Positions 49,335-62,011 are shown, counted from the stretch's first letter. The stretch is DNA of 64,000 nt from Sparassis latifolia (GCA_018466975.1 CM031556.1:372001-436000), one strand, 5' to 3'. Notes: a model not told the origin generated them from the letters alone. A program made the numbers and translations.

Positions 49335-50223
49335 TGTCGACAAGAGTAGCAGATTCTGAGAAGAGATATTCAAGACGTCGAGTCGGATTCACCACGGAAT
49401 ATACGCAGAGAATCAGGGGCGAGCTGATCAAAATAGGGCTGACAGCGAGCTTCCATGACAGACGTGTGGAACCTAACTGTGCCTTGCGCACATGGGAATC
49501 TCTGCTTGGGACTAGAGTCACATCAGTGAGCGCGAGACGTTGAGTAGCCATGAAGTTTGTCACAAGCAATCCTCATACTTCAAACACAAGAAACCACTAC
49601 TCACGGTACATTTGTTAGGGAACCCCCTGAGCTGCAGCGGATATACATGTTTAGTCAGAGTCCAAATATCTTCCCTCGAGAGGATGGGGTATCTGTGTCC
49701 GATTCGGACGAACTACACTTTCTCTTCCGGAAACTTGAGAGCAGACAGCTCAGGCTAGCCTAGAAGGTACAACAAGGTTAGTCTCCCCAGGCACAATGAC
49801 GTCTATAAGGGGTTCCTTCGGATTTCATCTCCGCCAGATCACGTGCATTCACGACACGTTCTCCGCGGACCATTATCTCCCTGAAAATTGAGGCTCCGAA
49901 TTAAATTTGGGACCTACCGATAAGCCACCCCGCGTAAGAAACTAAGACAAGGTCCGTGAACACGGAAGCCGAGACCGTATTCTCCTGAATCGTCTAAATT
50001 CCCGGAACACCATGATAAGACAAGTTCTACGCAATGCGCCAAAGTGCAACAGTATGTAGAGAGAGATGATCTGCGAGTGTATTGATTAGTACAAATAAAA
50101 CTTGTCTAGCGCCGGGCTAAGCGACAAAGTGCGCGCAGAACCTCTTAAAGGACAACTCTATAATCTACGAAAAACAGTAACAGGTAGGATAGATATGCAA
50201 AGGGAGTGAGAGACGGCGAGGAA
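49335..50223. other. Between the two fucosyltransferase-like paralogs
   Basis: Nearly 0.9 kb; should contain the promoter of paralog 1 and the 3' UTR of paralog 2. No third gene copy seen. Confidence 0.4.
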
Positions 50224-52119
50224 TTAATGCGCATCTGCATTCGGGCGTCCCCACTTCACAGTGCGGACAGCACCATTGTTCCAGTCTTCGACGCGCCGCC
50301 TTGCCATGGTAGTGAACGTCGAGGAGTCCGTGCCCACGAAACCCATGCCGCCAGACTGAATGACCGCATCCACAATGACCGGATACCTAGTCGACCCAGC
50401 GCACGTGAGCCTCACCGTGACTTACTAGCATCGAAACAGGTAGGCGACGTACCAGTTTCCATACACCTCCGCAGTCCTGGCGCCGTCGTGATCGACCCTT
50501 AGCCAGCCCTGCGCAGCTACACCCTCCCACCACGCCGCGTCCTGCTCATCACTCGTCATGATAACATGCCTAGCCTCGATACCGTGCTTCTCGCGCAGCT
50601 CCTCCTGAACCTCTGCCACACGCCGCGCAAAGGCCGACAGGGGCGGGAAGCAGTCATCGCGAGGCGTGTTGCCACACATACCGATGAAATCGCCTCGGCG
50701 TGCGTGCAATGTGATATACTGGGACAGTGATTAGCGCTATGATAATACGCGGGACGGCAATACGCACAGGAGGGATAAGCTCGCCTTCGGTCACATTCAG
50801 CGTTCTTCTGAGGTACTCCCGAGAAAGCGTCTGGAGGTTCTCCGTCCACTTGAAGTGCTTTAGAACGAATCTCCAAGATGGACTGTAGTCCCAGTCAAAC
50901 TCGGAAGGCTGCAATCTAATGAGTCCTGCAACTTCGGTAGAATGCATCACAATACGCACCATCATCCCGCACGCGTAGTACAGGTAGTCGAAACATAGCA
51001 GCTGCTCATCTGGCGGTAGGACTGCCCCCCACCGCTCAGACGGGCGCGTCGGATGCTCCTCCGGGTCGGCAAGAGTCGCAGTGCGCGTCTGAGGGAACGC
51101 CAAACGTGCGAGTGCCCAGAACGGCGAATGAGAGTCGTGCTCATAGCCTGGGATGAGCTTGACCCAGGACGGCGCACGGGTGTACGAGATGTCTGCTCAA
51201 ACATGAGCCGCTTGCGATTGTGTGTGAGACTGATGTGGGGACGCACCAAGATTCAGAAGCGTCGGCGTGTAGCTCCCTCGCGGAGAATCTGACCAAACGT
51301 TCGCCACTTCCCATACGTTCCAGCAGCCGAGCGAGTCAGGCTGGCCAAGGGCATGAGAGAGACTCCAGTCCTTGATCTGATGCCACTCGAGGACCGGCAG
51401 TTGCAGCTTCTGCATCAGGTACGAGACATTGAAGAGCTGAGAGAAGGGAAGGGGCGGCGCGCTCCCTGATATGTATGAGGTCAGTGGGGGGAGTATCGGT
51501 ACCCGATCTGTAAGCATTGCCAGATAAATCATATTCGCCTGGAGTCAAGGTGATTAGTTAGTGTGAGGACGAACAGAAACAAAACTGACAATTGTCATAA
51601 CATCGTTGTCTGCGAGATCAAGGTCAGGAAACGCGAAAACACAGGAGGAAGGAAGTTAACGCACTGAAGCCGGCACCGTACCAAGATGTCAGATATTTGG
51701 AGTCATTCCTCAGGGCGTCTGTACCAGCCATAAGTTGCATGTAGGCGAGCAGTAATTGGAGACATACCTCTGAAATATGCGGTTGGAGGGCCAGCCAAGA
51801 CGTTATCCATCTGCATGTACTCCGGCGTTGATTCAATGATTTGCCGCGGCGGGCTTGCGGGGCGTGTCCGCTGCTTGTCCCACACGATGACCTTCGAGAC
51901 TTGTTTGAGGGACGTCGAAGCGACGCAGAGGAATACCAGAAGCGATGTAAAGAAGACAACAGTTAACGAAACGCATCGCCGGGGATTAATGTGGGACATT
52001 CGGGAGAAGCTCGGTCTGCGTTTGTCCTTCGAAGATCTCTTAGGTTTTTGATGTGACTCTAGGGTGTACAGCGCCTCTGCATCGGACGAGCGCACGAGAG
52101 CTGTGAGTGGGTTGTACAT
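50224..52119 (-). CDS. O-fucosyltransferase-like type II membrane protein, paralog 2
   Basis: ATG at 52119 (MYNPLTALVRSSDAEALYTL; an in-frame ATG at 52167 is possible). One membrane segment (VSLTVVFFTSLLVFLCVAST), a short stalk, then a lumenal domain parallel to paralog 1: YMQMDNVLAGPPTAYFRG, IYLAMLTDRVPILPPL, QLLCFDYLYYACGMM, LHARRGDFIGMCGN, HVIMTSDEQDAAWWEGV, YPVIVDAVIQSGGMGFVGTD, ARRRVEDWNNGAVRTVKWG. It ends at TAA 50224-50226. It lacks paralog 1's long proline stalk. Same strand, similar exon layout and adjacent position show a tandem duplication, old enough for the N-terminal halves to diverge strongly. Function as for paralog 1, by family resemblance only. Confidence 0.7.
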
Positions 52120-52912
52120 AATTGAAAGAAGTGCTGACTTACAGGTAACGGCTGGGGGAGAGCCCATTTATTACGCGGGTGTAGAGTCTCAGACTGGGAC
52201 AGGAGCCGCCGACCTGCGCGGGTGTCTCCTTTCGAAGTGGCTCAGATCTCCAACTCCTCTCTGTCACCCACTGGTCCAGACGTAAATTAATGGTTCTGGA
52301 CGATCGATGTGCACCCGGCACGGGTGCTTTCCGAGCGATAGTTGCGGCTGACATACCGACTCCCGGCCGCGGATGGCGAGGACTTCTTGCTCAAAGATTT
52401 GCTGAAGGTTTGCATGGTCCCTCATCGTGAATGCATACATAATCCCCACCATCATGAACAAGAACCTACATGACGACGCTCCAGTCAGATGTGAAAGCCA
52501 GAGACATAAAGTATACGTAGTCTCTTACCTATCCAAGAAAATTCTGTATGTCCTAAAGCCTAGACCACCCCGGGAATTTATTTAAAACGAATTTAAAAAA
52601 GTCGCAGAACCTTGGTTGTGGAGATGCGACCGATTAATGTAGCAAGGCTTAGTACCGCATGAATCCAAGCGGCATGCTTACACCTTCGACCTCATAATTC
52701 ATCGCCTTTGCATTTGTAGAGTGAGGCGGCGGTTCAATGGCGCTGTCTAGCATCTAACCCAAATATACGGGAGAATGCCCGCCTTACTCGGAGTTGCATG
52801 GCCCGCTCCGGATCGTCATCAAATTCGAAGAGAAACGCTCTAGAATCAGTCAAATTCACATATTCCTATAAACTGCGCTTTCCAGGAAACATCCCTTCCC
52901 TCAGCTGCAGTC
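52120..52912. other. Divergent upstream region, one possible exon
   Basis: About 0.8 kb between the paralog 2 start and the AS3MT start. On the minus strand, about 52366-52470 (MVGIMYAFTMRDHANLQQIF and onward) is bounded by an AG acceptor and a GTATGT donor and could be an exon of something unknown, but no partner exons are clear. Confidence 0.35.
52867..52873 (+). promoter_or_regulatory. Candidate TATA box of the AS3MT-rhodanese gene
   Basis: TATAAAC lies 46 bases before the ATG at 52913, in a short CT-rich leader. Confidence 0.35.
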
Positions 52913-54666
52913 ATGTCCAATTCCGAAGAAACACTGGTCGAAGCCGTGCGCGACGCTTACAGCGCGAAGGCAAAGGCGAGCGTAGATAAGTCTTGTAAGT
53001 ACTTGTCTCAACCAATGATTTCGAGCTGCTCGGCGTGATAAATTTGACTCTGAACTGCAGATGTGCACAATGTCGCATCAGCGTTCGGGTACAGCGTTGA
53101 AGAGCTGCAGGCCTTACCCGCTGGAGCCAATTTGGGGCTTAGCTGCGGCAATCCTATCGCATCTGCTTCTTTGAAAGAGGTCTGTCATTTCCTTCGAGCT
53201 TCACTTCATCACAGTACAATTTTTGCCTTGTATATTCTAGGGAGAGACAGTACTCGACCTTGGTTCTGGAGGAGGCATCGATATCTTCCTAGCTGCTTCC
53301 AAGATCGGACCGACAGGTAAAGCGATCGGATTGGACATGTCTGAGGTGAGATATTCTGCTTCCACTCCACGTCATGGCATAACGCACTGAGAATCCAACC
53401 ACCAGGACATGGTGGCCCTGGCACGTCGAAACGCATCGAAGCAAGGCCTCAAGCCGCCGCATGTTGCCTTCGTGCAGGCGCTCCTCACGGAGCCTCTTCC
53501 CATCGCGGCCAACTCCATTGACTGCATCATATCAAACTGTGTCATTAACCTGCTGCCAGGTTCCGGCAAGGCGAAGATCATGCAAGAGGCATTCAGAGTG
53601 TTGAAACCTGGCGGTCGTATTGCGTTGTCGGATGTGCGCCAATGCTGCTTTCTAGCTGACATCAACGCCTTAGTCATTTGACTGGACAGATCCTGGCCAA
53701 GAAGCCTCTGCCGGAAAACATTCGCAACGATCTCGCCGCTTACATTGGGTGTATCTCTGGTGCTATAGTTCTCGATGAGTACAGAGGTATTATCCTCGAT
53801 GCGGGTTTCTCAGGTGCGCGAGGATTCACGATGATTATTCCACTACTGTGTTCACGCTTACGGCGATGCACTATTTCAGACCCCATGTTCGTTGACAAGA
53901 AAGCTGACCTGAACGTCTACTTCGAGCCGGGAAGCACAGCCGGATTCAGCTGCTGTGCAACACCATCATCGTGCTGCGGGCCGCAAGAGCCTAACGCCCC
54001 GAATTTTGACTCGAATGAATGGGCGGGTGAGTACTGGACCTCGGTGGATGACCACTGGCTGAGCGACAAGCTCTCAATGTTTTAATGCAGGATCCTATCA
54101 AATTTACGCTGTGAAGCCTCCCGGCGAAGGGCAGACTGAATCGCCTGAGCCGCTGCTTGACTGGTGGCTCCCGTTCCCGGCGACCAAATCTGATGTGCCT
54201 TATATTACCGCCGATGAATTGGCCAGCATGATGAAGGGCTCTGAGCGCAAGGACTACGCTGTCATCGACGTCAGGCAGACGTTCTCTGTGAGTTCGCGTG
54301 ACGATCTCTCCATGTTACTTGTCTTAGGAGTCTCATCGTCTCAAACAGGGTGGGCGTGTTCGCGGTAGCTTACACTGTCCGCCGCAGAATTTCTTCGACG
54401 AGCTCCCGGCCTTCGTGGAGAAATTTGGCCAGACAAAGCAGGTCATTTTCTACTGTGGCTTGTCAAGTGGGAAGGCCCCCCGATGCTCTCGTTGGTATGC
54501 AATGTCCCTTCTTCGGTGGGTTTTAAGGTGTGACTGGGGATGTAGGTACCAAGATCGGTTGAACGACTCTGGTATCAAGACTTCAGCAGCGTACATACTG
54601 AAGGGTGGAATCAAAGCATGGCTGGCGAATTACGATGGTCAAGAGGAGTTGGTTGACCGGGTGTAG
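52913..54666 (+). CDS. Arsenite methyltransferase fused to a rhodanese-like domain
   Basis: ATG at 52913 ([20 protein letters not shown]). The first part is an AS3MT-type methyltransferase: [20 protein letters not shown]-binding [54 protein letters not shown], then [13 protein letters not shown]. The arsenic-binding cysteines are those of SCGNP and GCISGA. A double Cys pair ([11 protein letters not shown]) follows. After YAVKPPGEG and a linker, a C-terminal rhodanese/Cdc25-like domain has [40 protein letters not shown] and [13 protein letters not shown], ending at TAG 54666. The active-site loop is C-x5-K instead of the C-x5-R of arsenate reductases. The methyltransferase turns As(III) into methylated arsenicals; the second domain may reduce arsenate or move sulfur. 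Such fusions occur in fungi. Confidence 0.85.
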
Positions 54667-54996
54667 GAAAGCGAGATGTGGAGATAAGTTTGATTTTGTC
54701 CCGCGGGGCATGGTCAAATCAAAGATAAGTGTACGATATTCGGCTACAGTTAGCAGTGCGAAAATCATGATGAGATTCCTGGTGTGCATGCATATCTGCT
54801 CTGCTGGCTTCTGCTGGATGACTCTGGACCGTCCTGAGTTCTTGAAACGGTAGAGACGCCCCGGATGTGGCGGTGACCACGGGCCGAGTGGTTTGTCTGG
54901 GACCCTGGACAGTCTGTCTGAAGAGGTTTCGCCTACTCTTTGCGTCCTCCATCGCCGGCGTGCTGCTCATGAAGAATTGGCTCGACGACGTCGGGA
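54667..54996. other. Between AS3MT fusion and Rab-like gene
   Basis: 0.33 kb with the 3' UTR of one gene and promoter of the next; no gene seen. Confidence 0.4.
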
Positions 54997-56235
54997 ATGC
55001 GCACGGTTAAGCTCGTCGTCATCGGGGCTTCTGGTGTAGGCAAGACAAGTCTCCGCAACCAGGTGCGTACCAGCTAGCCAGCTCGCCGTGATCATTCTCA
55101 TTAGGGTTTCGCAGTACATCTCAGGACGCTTTACGACGGGCTATCGTGCGACCATTGGTGCAGACTTTATAACCAAGACTCTACCGCACCACAGCTTTTC
55201 GGACGAGTCTGTCGTGCTCCAGATTTGGGTGCGTGAGATTTCTGGCTCATTACTGCTATGTGTAGTTGACTAGACGGCGAGCAGGACACTGCGGGGCAGG
55301 AACGCTTCTCGAGCCTCTCCTCTGCGTTCTTTCGCGGTGCTGATGCCGCCTTGCTCATGTTCGACGTGAACCAGCCCCAGACGCTCGATGCGCTCCACAA
55401 GTGGTGGTCCGAATTCCGCGAGCGCGCTCCCGTACCGGACGACGAGCTCGAGGACTTCTGCTGCGTCGTCGTGGGTAACAAGATCGACATGCTGCAGAAC
55501 GCAGACGGAGTCCGTGCAGCTGGTGTGGTGTCGGAAGCTGACGCGCTAGCGCTCATTAACGAGCTTGTCCCGCCGGCCTCTGCACCGCCGTCGCCGCTCA
55601 TCGTGGAGCCTGAGCTTGAAGAAGACTTGCTGACCCCAAACGGACACGCCGTACCTCTCGACATCGCACCGAGCACACAGCGCTTACGGCGGCACATCTC
55701 CAAGTCACGCTCGCGCAGCCGCTCTCTGTTCCGCGGGGGTACAGTTGGGACCATGACGACGACGCACACCGTGTACCACACGCCCTCATCGTCGTTCTTC
55801 GACGCGTTCGAGTCCGCGCTCTCCTCGCCTGTGCGTACCACCGACTCTTTCGCGTCCTCCCCATCTCTCTCGCCCTCGCATCGCACGCCTTCTGCATCTT
55901 CCATATCCTCCGTGCCTACGATCACCCCAAGCCTCTTCGTCCGCAGGCAAGCAGCAACGTGTGCAACGACGCCTCTCTCTGGCTCCCCACCCACGTCATG
56001 CATGCCGCCTCCACCGCGAGAGCGCCGCCCGAAGCTGTTCTTCACGTCCGCTAAGACGGGGGAGGGCGTCGCGGAAGTGTTCGAGTACGTTGCGCGCCGC
56101 GTTGTCGTGCAGCGGGAGCACGAGGAGGCGCTCGAGGCGCGAACGCTGCACATGCAGGACGCGGACGACATTATCCGCCTCACGCATTCGTCCGGTGACC
56201 ATAAATGGGCTCCTGCATCGTGCTGCGGGTCGTGA
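54997..56235 (+). CDS. Rab7-like small GTPase with a large serine-rich insertion
   Basis: ATG at 54997: MRTVKLVVIGASGVGKTSLR (P-loop), after an intron YISGRFTTGYRATIGADF (switch I with the conserved Thr), and after another intron DTAGQERFSSLSSAFFRGAD (G3). G4 is VVVGNKIDM and G5 is FFTSAKTGEGVAEVFEYVA. Between G4 and G5, where Rab proteins have about 30 residues, there are roughly 180 rich in Ser, Pro, Thr and Arg (SKSRSRSRSLFRGG). The C-terminus ends CCGS, a CCxx geranylgeranylation signal. TGA is at 56233-56235. The G domain is closest to Ypt7/Rab7, which governs fusion at the vacuole. The insertion is in frame and coding-like, so this is probably a Rab7-related specialised GTPase, not YPT7 itself. 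Confidence 0.8.
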
Positions 56236-56715
56236 TAGTGGTCCGTCGCGCCTCATGGAACGCGTTCTCTCCAGGTTGTTTATCGTCTATCTAGTTGCGT
56301 GCTCTCGCCATTGCTGCATACCCAGTCTGCAGGTCCGCATATATGTATTGTATCCGTTGCGCAAAAGCTCCATCTCTTTTCGAATACGCACACTGTGATC
56401 TTTTCATCCTTCGAACATATCTTTATGCACGGGTCTCGGTCTCCCTCCATTAACGAACAAAATACGGGTATCTTGTCTGATATAATTCACTGCACAACAA
56501 TGTACACCATCCAACGCTACCGAACTCCCGAGGCGGAAGCGAAAAGTAGAGTTACGACGGAAACGACGGAATGTACAGAGCATGTACAGAATGTAGTCGA
56601 GGGCGTGAACAGACCATACAGAAAGGGACGGAATGGGTGGACATGGGACGATATATGTCGCGCAGAGGAATTACGACCAAAACAACAGCAACACTGGACA
56701 AACGAATATCACACC
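56236..56715. other. Convergent 3' regions of Rab-like gene and ATG4
   Basis: About 0.5 kb, no gene seen; expected 3' UTRs. Confidence 0.4.
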
Positions 56716-59700
56716 CTAGAAGTCGTCCATGTCGTCTGCGGGAACACCGCGCACGCCACCGCTCTGTGTGCGCCCGCCATCGCGCGCCTTCGCCGTGCGC
56801 ATCTGCGGTATCCGCTTGCTCCGCGTCTCCTCCAGCTGAGCATCTGACAGCGGCTCCTCTGCCTGCGTGGCGGGAAACGGGAACTGCATCTGTGGCTCAG
56901 GCAGTGCAGAACCTGAACCGGACCCTGACTTCTTTGACTTAAATTTTCTCCGCTTCTTCCCGCTCGCGTGAGTACTTGCACTGATCGTTGAGCCTGTAGA
57001 TGTCGCCTGTGCGAGCGGCGGAGCATACACCTGCACCGGCGGTGAGGATGGCGACGGTGGCGGCACTTCTGCGTCAGGAGATAGTGGCGGTGTGTCCGTC
57101 GATGGGTCCATCCACTCCTCATCTTCGTCGTCATCGAAATCAAGTGAGGATTCACGCGAGATAGGCTGGGGCACAGTGCCCTTGGCTGGATGCGGGATGT
57201 CTAATGAATTCTTGCCCGCGCCAGGCGTGATGGGGCCCACGGGGTCCTCCTCAGTGTCGGCCTCAGATTTTGCGCCGCCGTCTTGTACGCTCACACTTGT
57301 GTCAGGGGACGTGCTCGAGGAACGGTCATCGTCAAGTGCGTCCTCGTCGTCATCTTCGGGCATGTCGATGTCTGGCTCAGAAATAGACTCGAGGCCCATG
57401 TTATCATCCGAGTCGGACGGCCAACTTGGCGGCTCGTCTTGAATCGTGAATATTGTCTTGTGTGTGTGTGAGAGCTGCAGACGCATCAGAAACTTGGGTT
57501 CTAGCATGTAGATAAAACGGCGTAGATTACTCACATCGTTCATGCGCTTGCGAAAATCTTTCCAGTCATTCTCGTCCTTGCACAAGAAGCCGAGCAGCAT
57601 GCTAGGGTCCAGTCCCGACAACGGCATCTTCCTCACGCGGTCACAGTGGAACGTTTTGAGCTCTGCGGCGGAGTACGCCGTTACATAATGGAGCTGCAAC
57701 GGGTCCAGGTCTGCGCCAATTCCAAGGTCGCGAGAATCCAGTTCAGAGTCGTCGGGCAACGCGCTCGACGACTGCCATCGCGCGTGCGACTGTGCGGAAG
57801 AGGACTGGGACGTTGAGTTCGAGGAAGACGTCGACAGCTGCTGCTGCTGTAGCGGTGACGGTACCGGTGGCGAGCGCTGGGAAAGAACGGACGACGCGGA
57901 GCCTGCGCTTGACCGCACGGATGGTGCAGTTGGGGATCGAGTGTGCTGGGGAACGCGCACTGGCCCGTAATCGGACGTGAGTGTCCCAGGAGATGTCTGC
58001 CGCTCCCAGCGTTCCAGGGAGGGCAACTCTGCTGAGCGAGGTGGTGTGCGGAGAGGAATGGCGGGCCGCGCGTGGTGCGGATCCAGATAGAAGAGATTGT
58101 CGGCCTGCGATCCGACGAAATAATATGACGACGACGGTCTACCACCTGCAATGCCGACTGATTGCGGGAACTCGTATAGTGCCTGAAGTACAGGAGGGGA
58201 TTAAAATTAGGACATCCCACTAGATCGCAATACTGACTTTGATCGTGTTGTAGTAGATAGGATTGACGCCATCGAGGCCGAGGCGGATTCCAATGAGTAC
58301 AAGGACTGCACGGTCGCCCCACGTCTGTCCGTATCTGCGCAAGGAAGCCCTGCTAGACCTCGAAGCTGCAAACACGTCCGACTCGTACACCGCGCCGTCC
58401 GATGCGACTGACACACCCAGTGCGGCGTCAGGGAAAGCATGCACGAGGGTCCTGTGTACGGAGGATGAGGTCATGACCAGCGGATACACGACGAATACGC
58501 ACCTGATGGCACCCGCAGCAGTGCTCGGCCCGAACCATTGCCCGACTTCCTTACCAAGATCCTTGCCGACTAACGCCATGCGATGCACGCTGAACGGACA
58601 TAATGGCGAAGGATTATCGAGAAACCATGTAATGATCTGAACATACGTTGCATAATCGGCGGTATAAATAGGATATGGCGGTCGACGCCAGTCTGCAGCA
58701 CCTTGTAGGTGAGTATCAACGGCAGTAACTGGGGCAGCGTCACGCACCTCGACCAAGGTGTAAGTGCAATAGAGTGTTTGCCAGCAATGACTGTCCAGTT
58801 CTGAGCATGCATCCCCATCCCGCATCGCTCGTCCACCCCTTTTCCCCAACGAGAGGCCAGTTCCACTTCTTGGGCTGCGGGCTGCTGGGGTTCGACACGG
58901 CCTCCCCTACGTCCGACTCCAGAGCCGAAAGTGATGTATCTCGTATGGGCAAGAACTGAGATCGATACGTGAGCCATATGCGAGATGTAAAGTCGGCATA
59001 AAACGCCGGCGGCCAATTTCGCGACGGGTCCTTGTCCTTGGATGGCGACAACACGGTTGGATGTGATTGAGAGAGCGAAGGGTCCCCCGGAAAGCTAGAG
59101 GGAGCGATAGGCGAGGAGGCGGAGGAACTAACAGATGACGGCGATCGGCGCGAGTCTATCGAGTTGCGACGGCCGACGCTCGCGTTCCGCTTCGATGCGG
59201 TAAATGGTGGGGGTGCTGGTGGAGGCTCGTAGCCTGCGTGCTCGACGCCGAGTAACCAGATCGGGTCGGAGCATTTATCAGGGGTAGAGTCACTATCGAG
59301 AAGATAGCGCATCGCCTTGTCGATGTGACCCTTGCCGTGCCGCGCAGCAGTGAGCAGCGCAGAACCCTTACCCTTCGGCGACGACGTAGAAGACGCTAAA
59401 TGCTGCTGCGAGAGCAATGCTGGCAGGGACAGGTCTGTGGTCGATGAGCTGAAGGTGTGAGAAAACCAGCCCGAAAGCCGGGTGGGTATATCGGACAGGC
59501 GCGAAGAGGACGAAGAGGGATAATACGCAACAGAGGGGTAGTTTTCCGACATCGGTCGCTCTGAACGTGTGCGTGGGCGGGGAATGTTAACGGGCTCGAC
59601 GATGACGGGCGTTTCGTCTGCAACCTCGCCGCCCTGAGGGATATCGACGTCCGGCGACACTGGGTGCTGCTCTTCCTCCCATTCCTTCAACATAGACCCT

Positions 59701-60026
59701 TTCTTTGACGCCTTTCGGCCTGCCTTCGACGTTTCTGGTGACGGAGGCGAGTTCGACGAGCTCGAAGACGAACTGCTGCTTGCATTGTGGCCTGGATCGA
59801 CGAGCGATTTGGATCTGTCTCTGGTCGACTTCTGGAGGAATTTGGGAAGCTTAGAGCTGTGGTTGGATGGGGGGGACGACGGCGAAGAGGTAGAGGAGGA
59901 GTGTCGGGATTGCTTGCTCGACATCGTCACTGTCGTCGTCGTCGTCGTTGGTGGAGAGGGGTGGTGGCCGCTGGAATGCAGCCAAATACCCGCAACACGG
60001 TTCCGGACCGACTCATTCCATCTCAA
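56716..60026 (-). CDS. ATG4: Autophagy cysteine protease ATG4
   Basis: ATG at 60026 (MRWNESVRNRVAGIWLHSSG). A long Ser-rich insert precedes the peptidase C54 core: FYADFTSRIWLTYRSQFLPI, then GWTSDAGWGCMLRTGQSLLA with the catalytic Cys. After short introns come WFLDNPSPLCPFSVHRMALV, GKEVGQWFGPSTAAGAIR and LVLIGIRLGLDGVNPIYY. The catalytic Asp and His lie in GIAGGRPSSSYYFVGSQADN and LFYLDPHHARPAIPL. The C-terminal ~430 residues are mostly acidic and Ser/Pro-rich, with a conserved patch FHCDRVRKMPLSGLDPSMLL and a tail ending DDMDDF at 56716. ATG4 trims ATG8 before lipidation and removes it from membranes afterwards. It is at least twice the size of yeast Atg4, because of the low-complexity inserts, as is usual in this group. 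Frame intact where checked. Confidence 0.9.
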
Positions 60027-62011
60027 TTCTGTACCACCATCACGGAATATCCTCCTACCATGCTGTTCTCATTGTGTAGACATTCATCTCGTAAGATAAT
60101 CCTCAGGCATGCGCTCGCAAGCTCGACGTGTTTGGCAGGGTGGTCACGGCGCTGCGCATTGACCGTACAGATCAAGATTGTGGTCTTCGACGCTCTCTCA
60201 CGCAATGTGGACATATCTATTCGGAAGTACTTGCGGGTGCTCACGTTGTCTCGCGAGGCAGGTAATATAAATATGCGCGCAAGCAGTGGTCAAGAAACAC
60301 ACAAATTTACACGAGTCCCAGAGCTGTTGGAATCTTCCCCTGAATTCGAGGATTCTCAAGGTCAGAAGCTGATCAGTAGTGCACGAGAAGTAGGCTTATC
60401 AAAACCGACTGGCCTACAATAAACCAACGGTGAGCTTCGCGCCTGGGTGTTTATGACGTTCGCTAGGCGTGTTCGAGCTTCGTCGGTGATTATACCCCAG
60501 GTCCGAAACACAGCGTGGCCATGCAGCCTTATTCATGCCAGATTCAGTACGAAGGTCGCCTAATGCGTGGTGGAAGGTCTTGAACATGTCCTTCGAATGG
60601 GAGTCCCATGGTCCTTCCGAGAGGCGCGAGAGACGAGCTGTTGATCAGCAAGAGCCCTTTGGGGAATGTCATCACACGCCCATGCATGGAGTCAGGTCGT
60701 TGACAGCTGGCCTCTTCATCAGCAGGAATGCACCACACATTTGAGTCGCCAAGCACCGATGGACTACTCGTCTTGGACCTTCCGTTGATAATGCTAGACA
60801 GTAAGTGGTATGAGACAGGGAATTGGTTCAGTCAGTGTTGCATATGTTCTCTTTGGCCTCATGTGTTTATTGTCCGTGGGGGCATAGCCCTATGGTTGAC
60901 ATGGTACCAGTGTATGTAGGATCGAGAAGAACTGAAAGGGGTTTCAATGTAAACAATGTACTCCATAAAGCTTGAAAGGTGCTGTGTGTTGCATATGTTC
61001 ACTGTGGAAGATAACTATCTGACAAGCATCATCCTTTCTATGCATAATGCACAGTCTACCATGATAACTCATTGGAGGATTATCTGTTAGTCGTGAGTAC
61101 TGCTCCTGTAAGCAATTGTATTTGTTTGGCTCATCCAGAACATTCATACAGTGTTGATGCTGTTAGGTTAATCCTCATGTTTCCATTAACCAATGTGTGG
61201 AAATGTTGTATAATGCCTCAGACATGCAGAGGCAGTGACTGCGAAATTTTATGAATTTGTTTAAATTGTCCAAGTGAAGACCCACAGGTGTGCACTGAAT
61301 TCAATGTGCCCTTGATAACTTATTTGACCAATAGGATCTGCATCCAATATATGGGTTGATAAGACCTGGCTTTCATTGTTTGATCAGGGTCCATCAAAAC
61401 CCAAGTCATAACATTATAGGGTCTGTAGCACAGTTTCACTTGAGCTCAAGATTATGTTATGAAAGCTTTGGTCCTGTTTAGTACTCTTATCTGAAGTGAG
61501 TATAATCACAGCAATTTCCACTACCTGCTTAGTTCAACTCATCATGCATTAATACTGTACTATTTCAACCACTCCAGCATGAAATTGCCTTTCTTGAAAT
61601 TTTAAGAAATACCAGAAAATCGGAAAAATCAAGAGAAATTTATTGGTGAGGTCAAACCAAAAATCAGGTGTGATGCATGACCACAGAAGTGATCAAAATG
61701 AGGAGAATTATGGTGACAATATTGATGTAGCCTGTGGGCTGATGATTATCCTGTCATTTTTTAAGGATATATGCTGACATTCTCTTGCCATACAGATAGG
61801 TAGGCCATGCTTCTGACTGATCTTATAACACTGCTCGCCATTAACTGGGCATATCCAAATGTACATGTATATCCTGGTACAAATGCAGCTTGTCCTCCCT
61901 GCATGAGACATAGTCTTCTATTTCAGAATCAAAGATACACATCTTCTTGGGGGCTTACCATTAATATAGCCCAGTAGTCACTGCCTCCTTCTCAGCAGCC
62001 CCTCCAATATT
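60027..62011. other. ATG4 upstream region and AT-richer intergenic DNA
   Basis: Two kb with no recognised gene. The first 0.5 kb should be the ATG4 promoter. From about 60.8 kb the base composition becomes visibly AT-richer. A short plus-strand frame at 60273-60422 (MRASSGQETHKFTRVPELLE and onward) is protein-like but unsupported by partner exons. Confidence 0.4.

Noticed and set aside
55167..56183. Antisense open frame of 338 codons, mostly Ser and Arg, opposite the Rab-like gene.
   Set aside because: It mirrors the biased codons of the sense insertion; the sense strand has all GTPase motifs in frame across introns.
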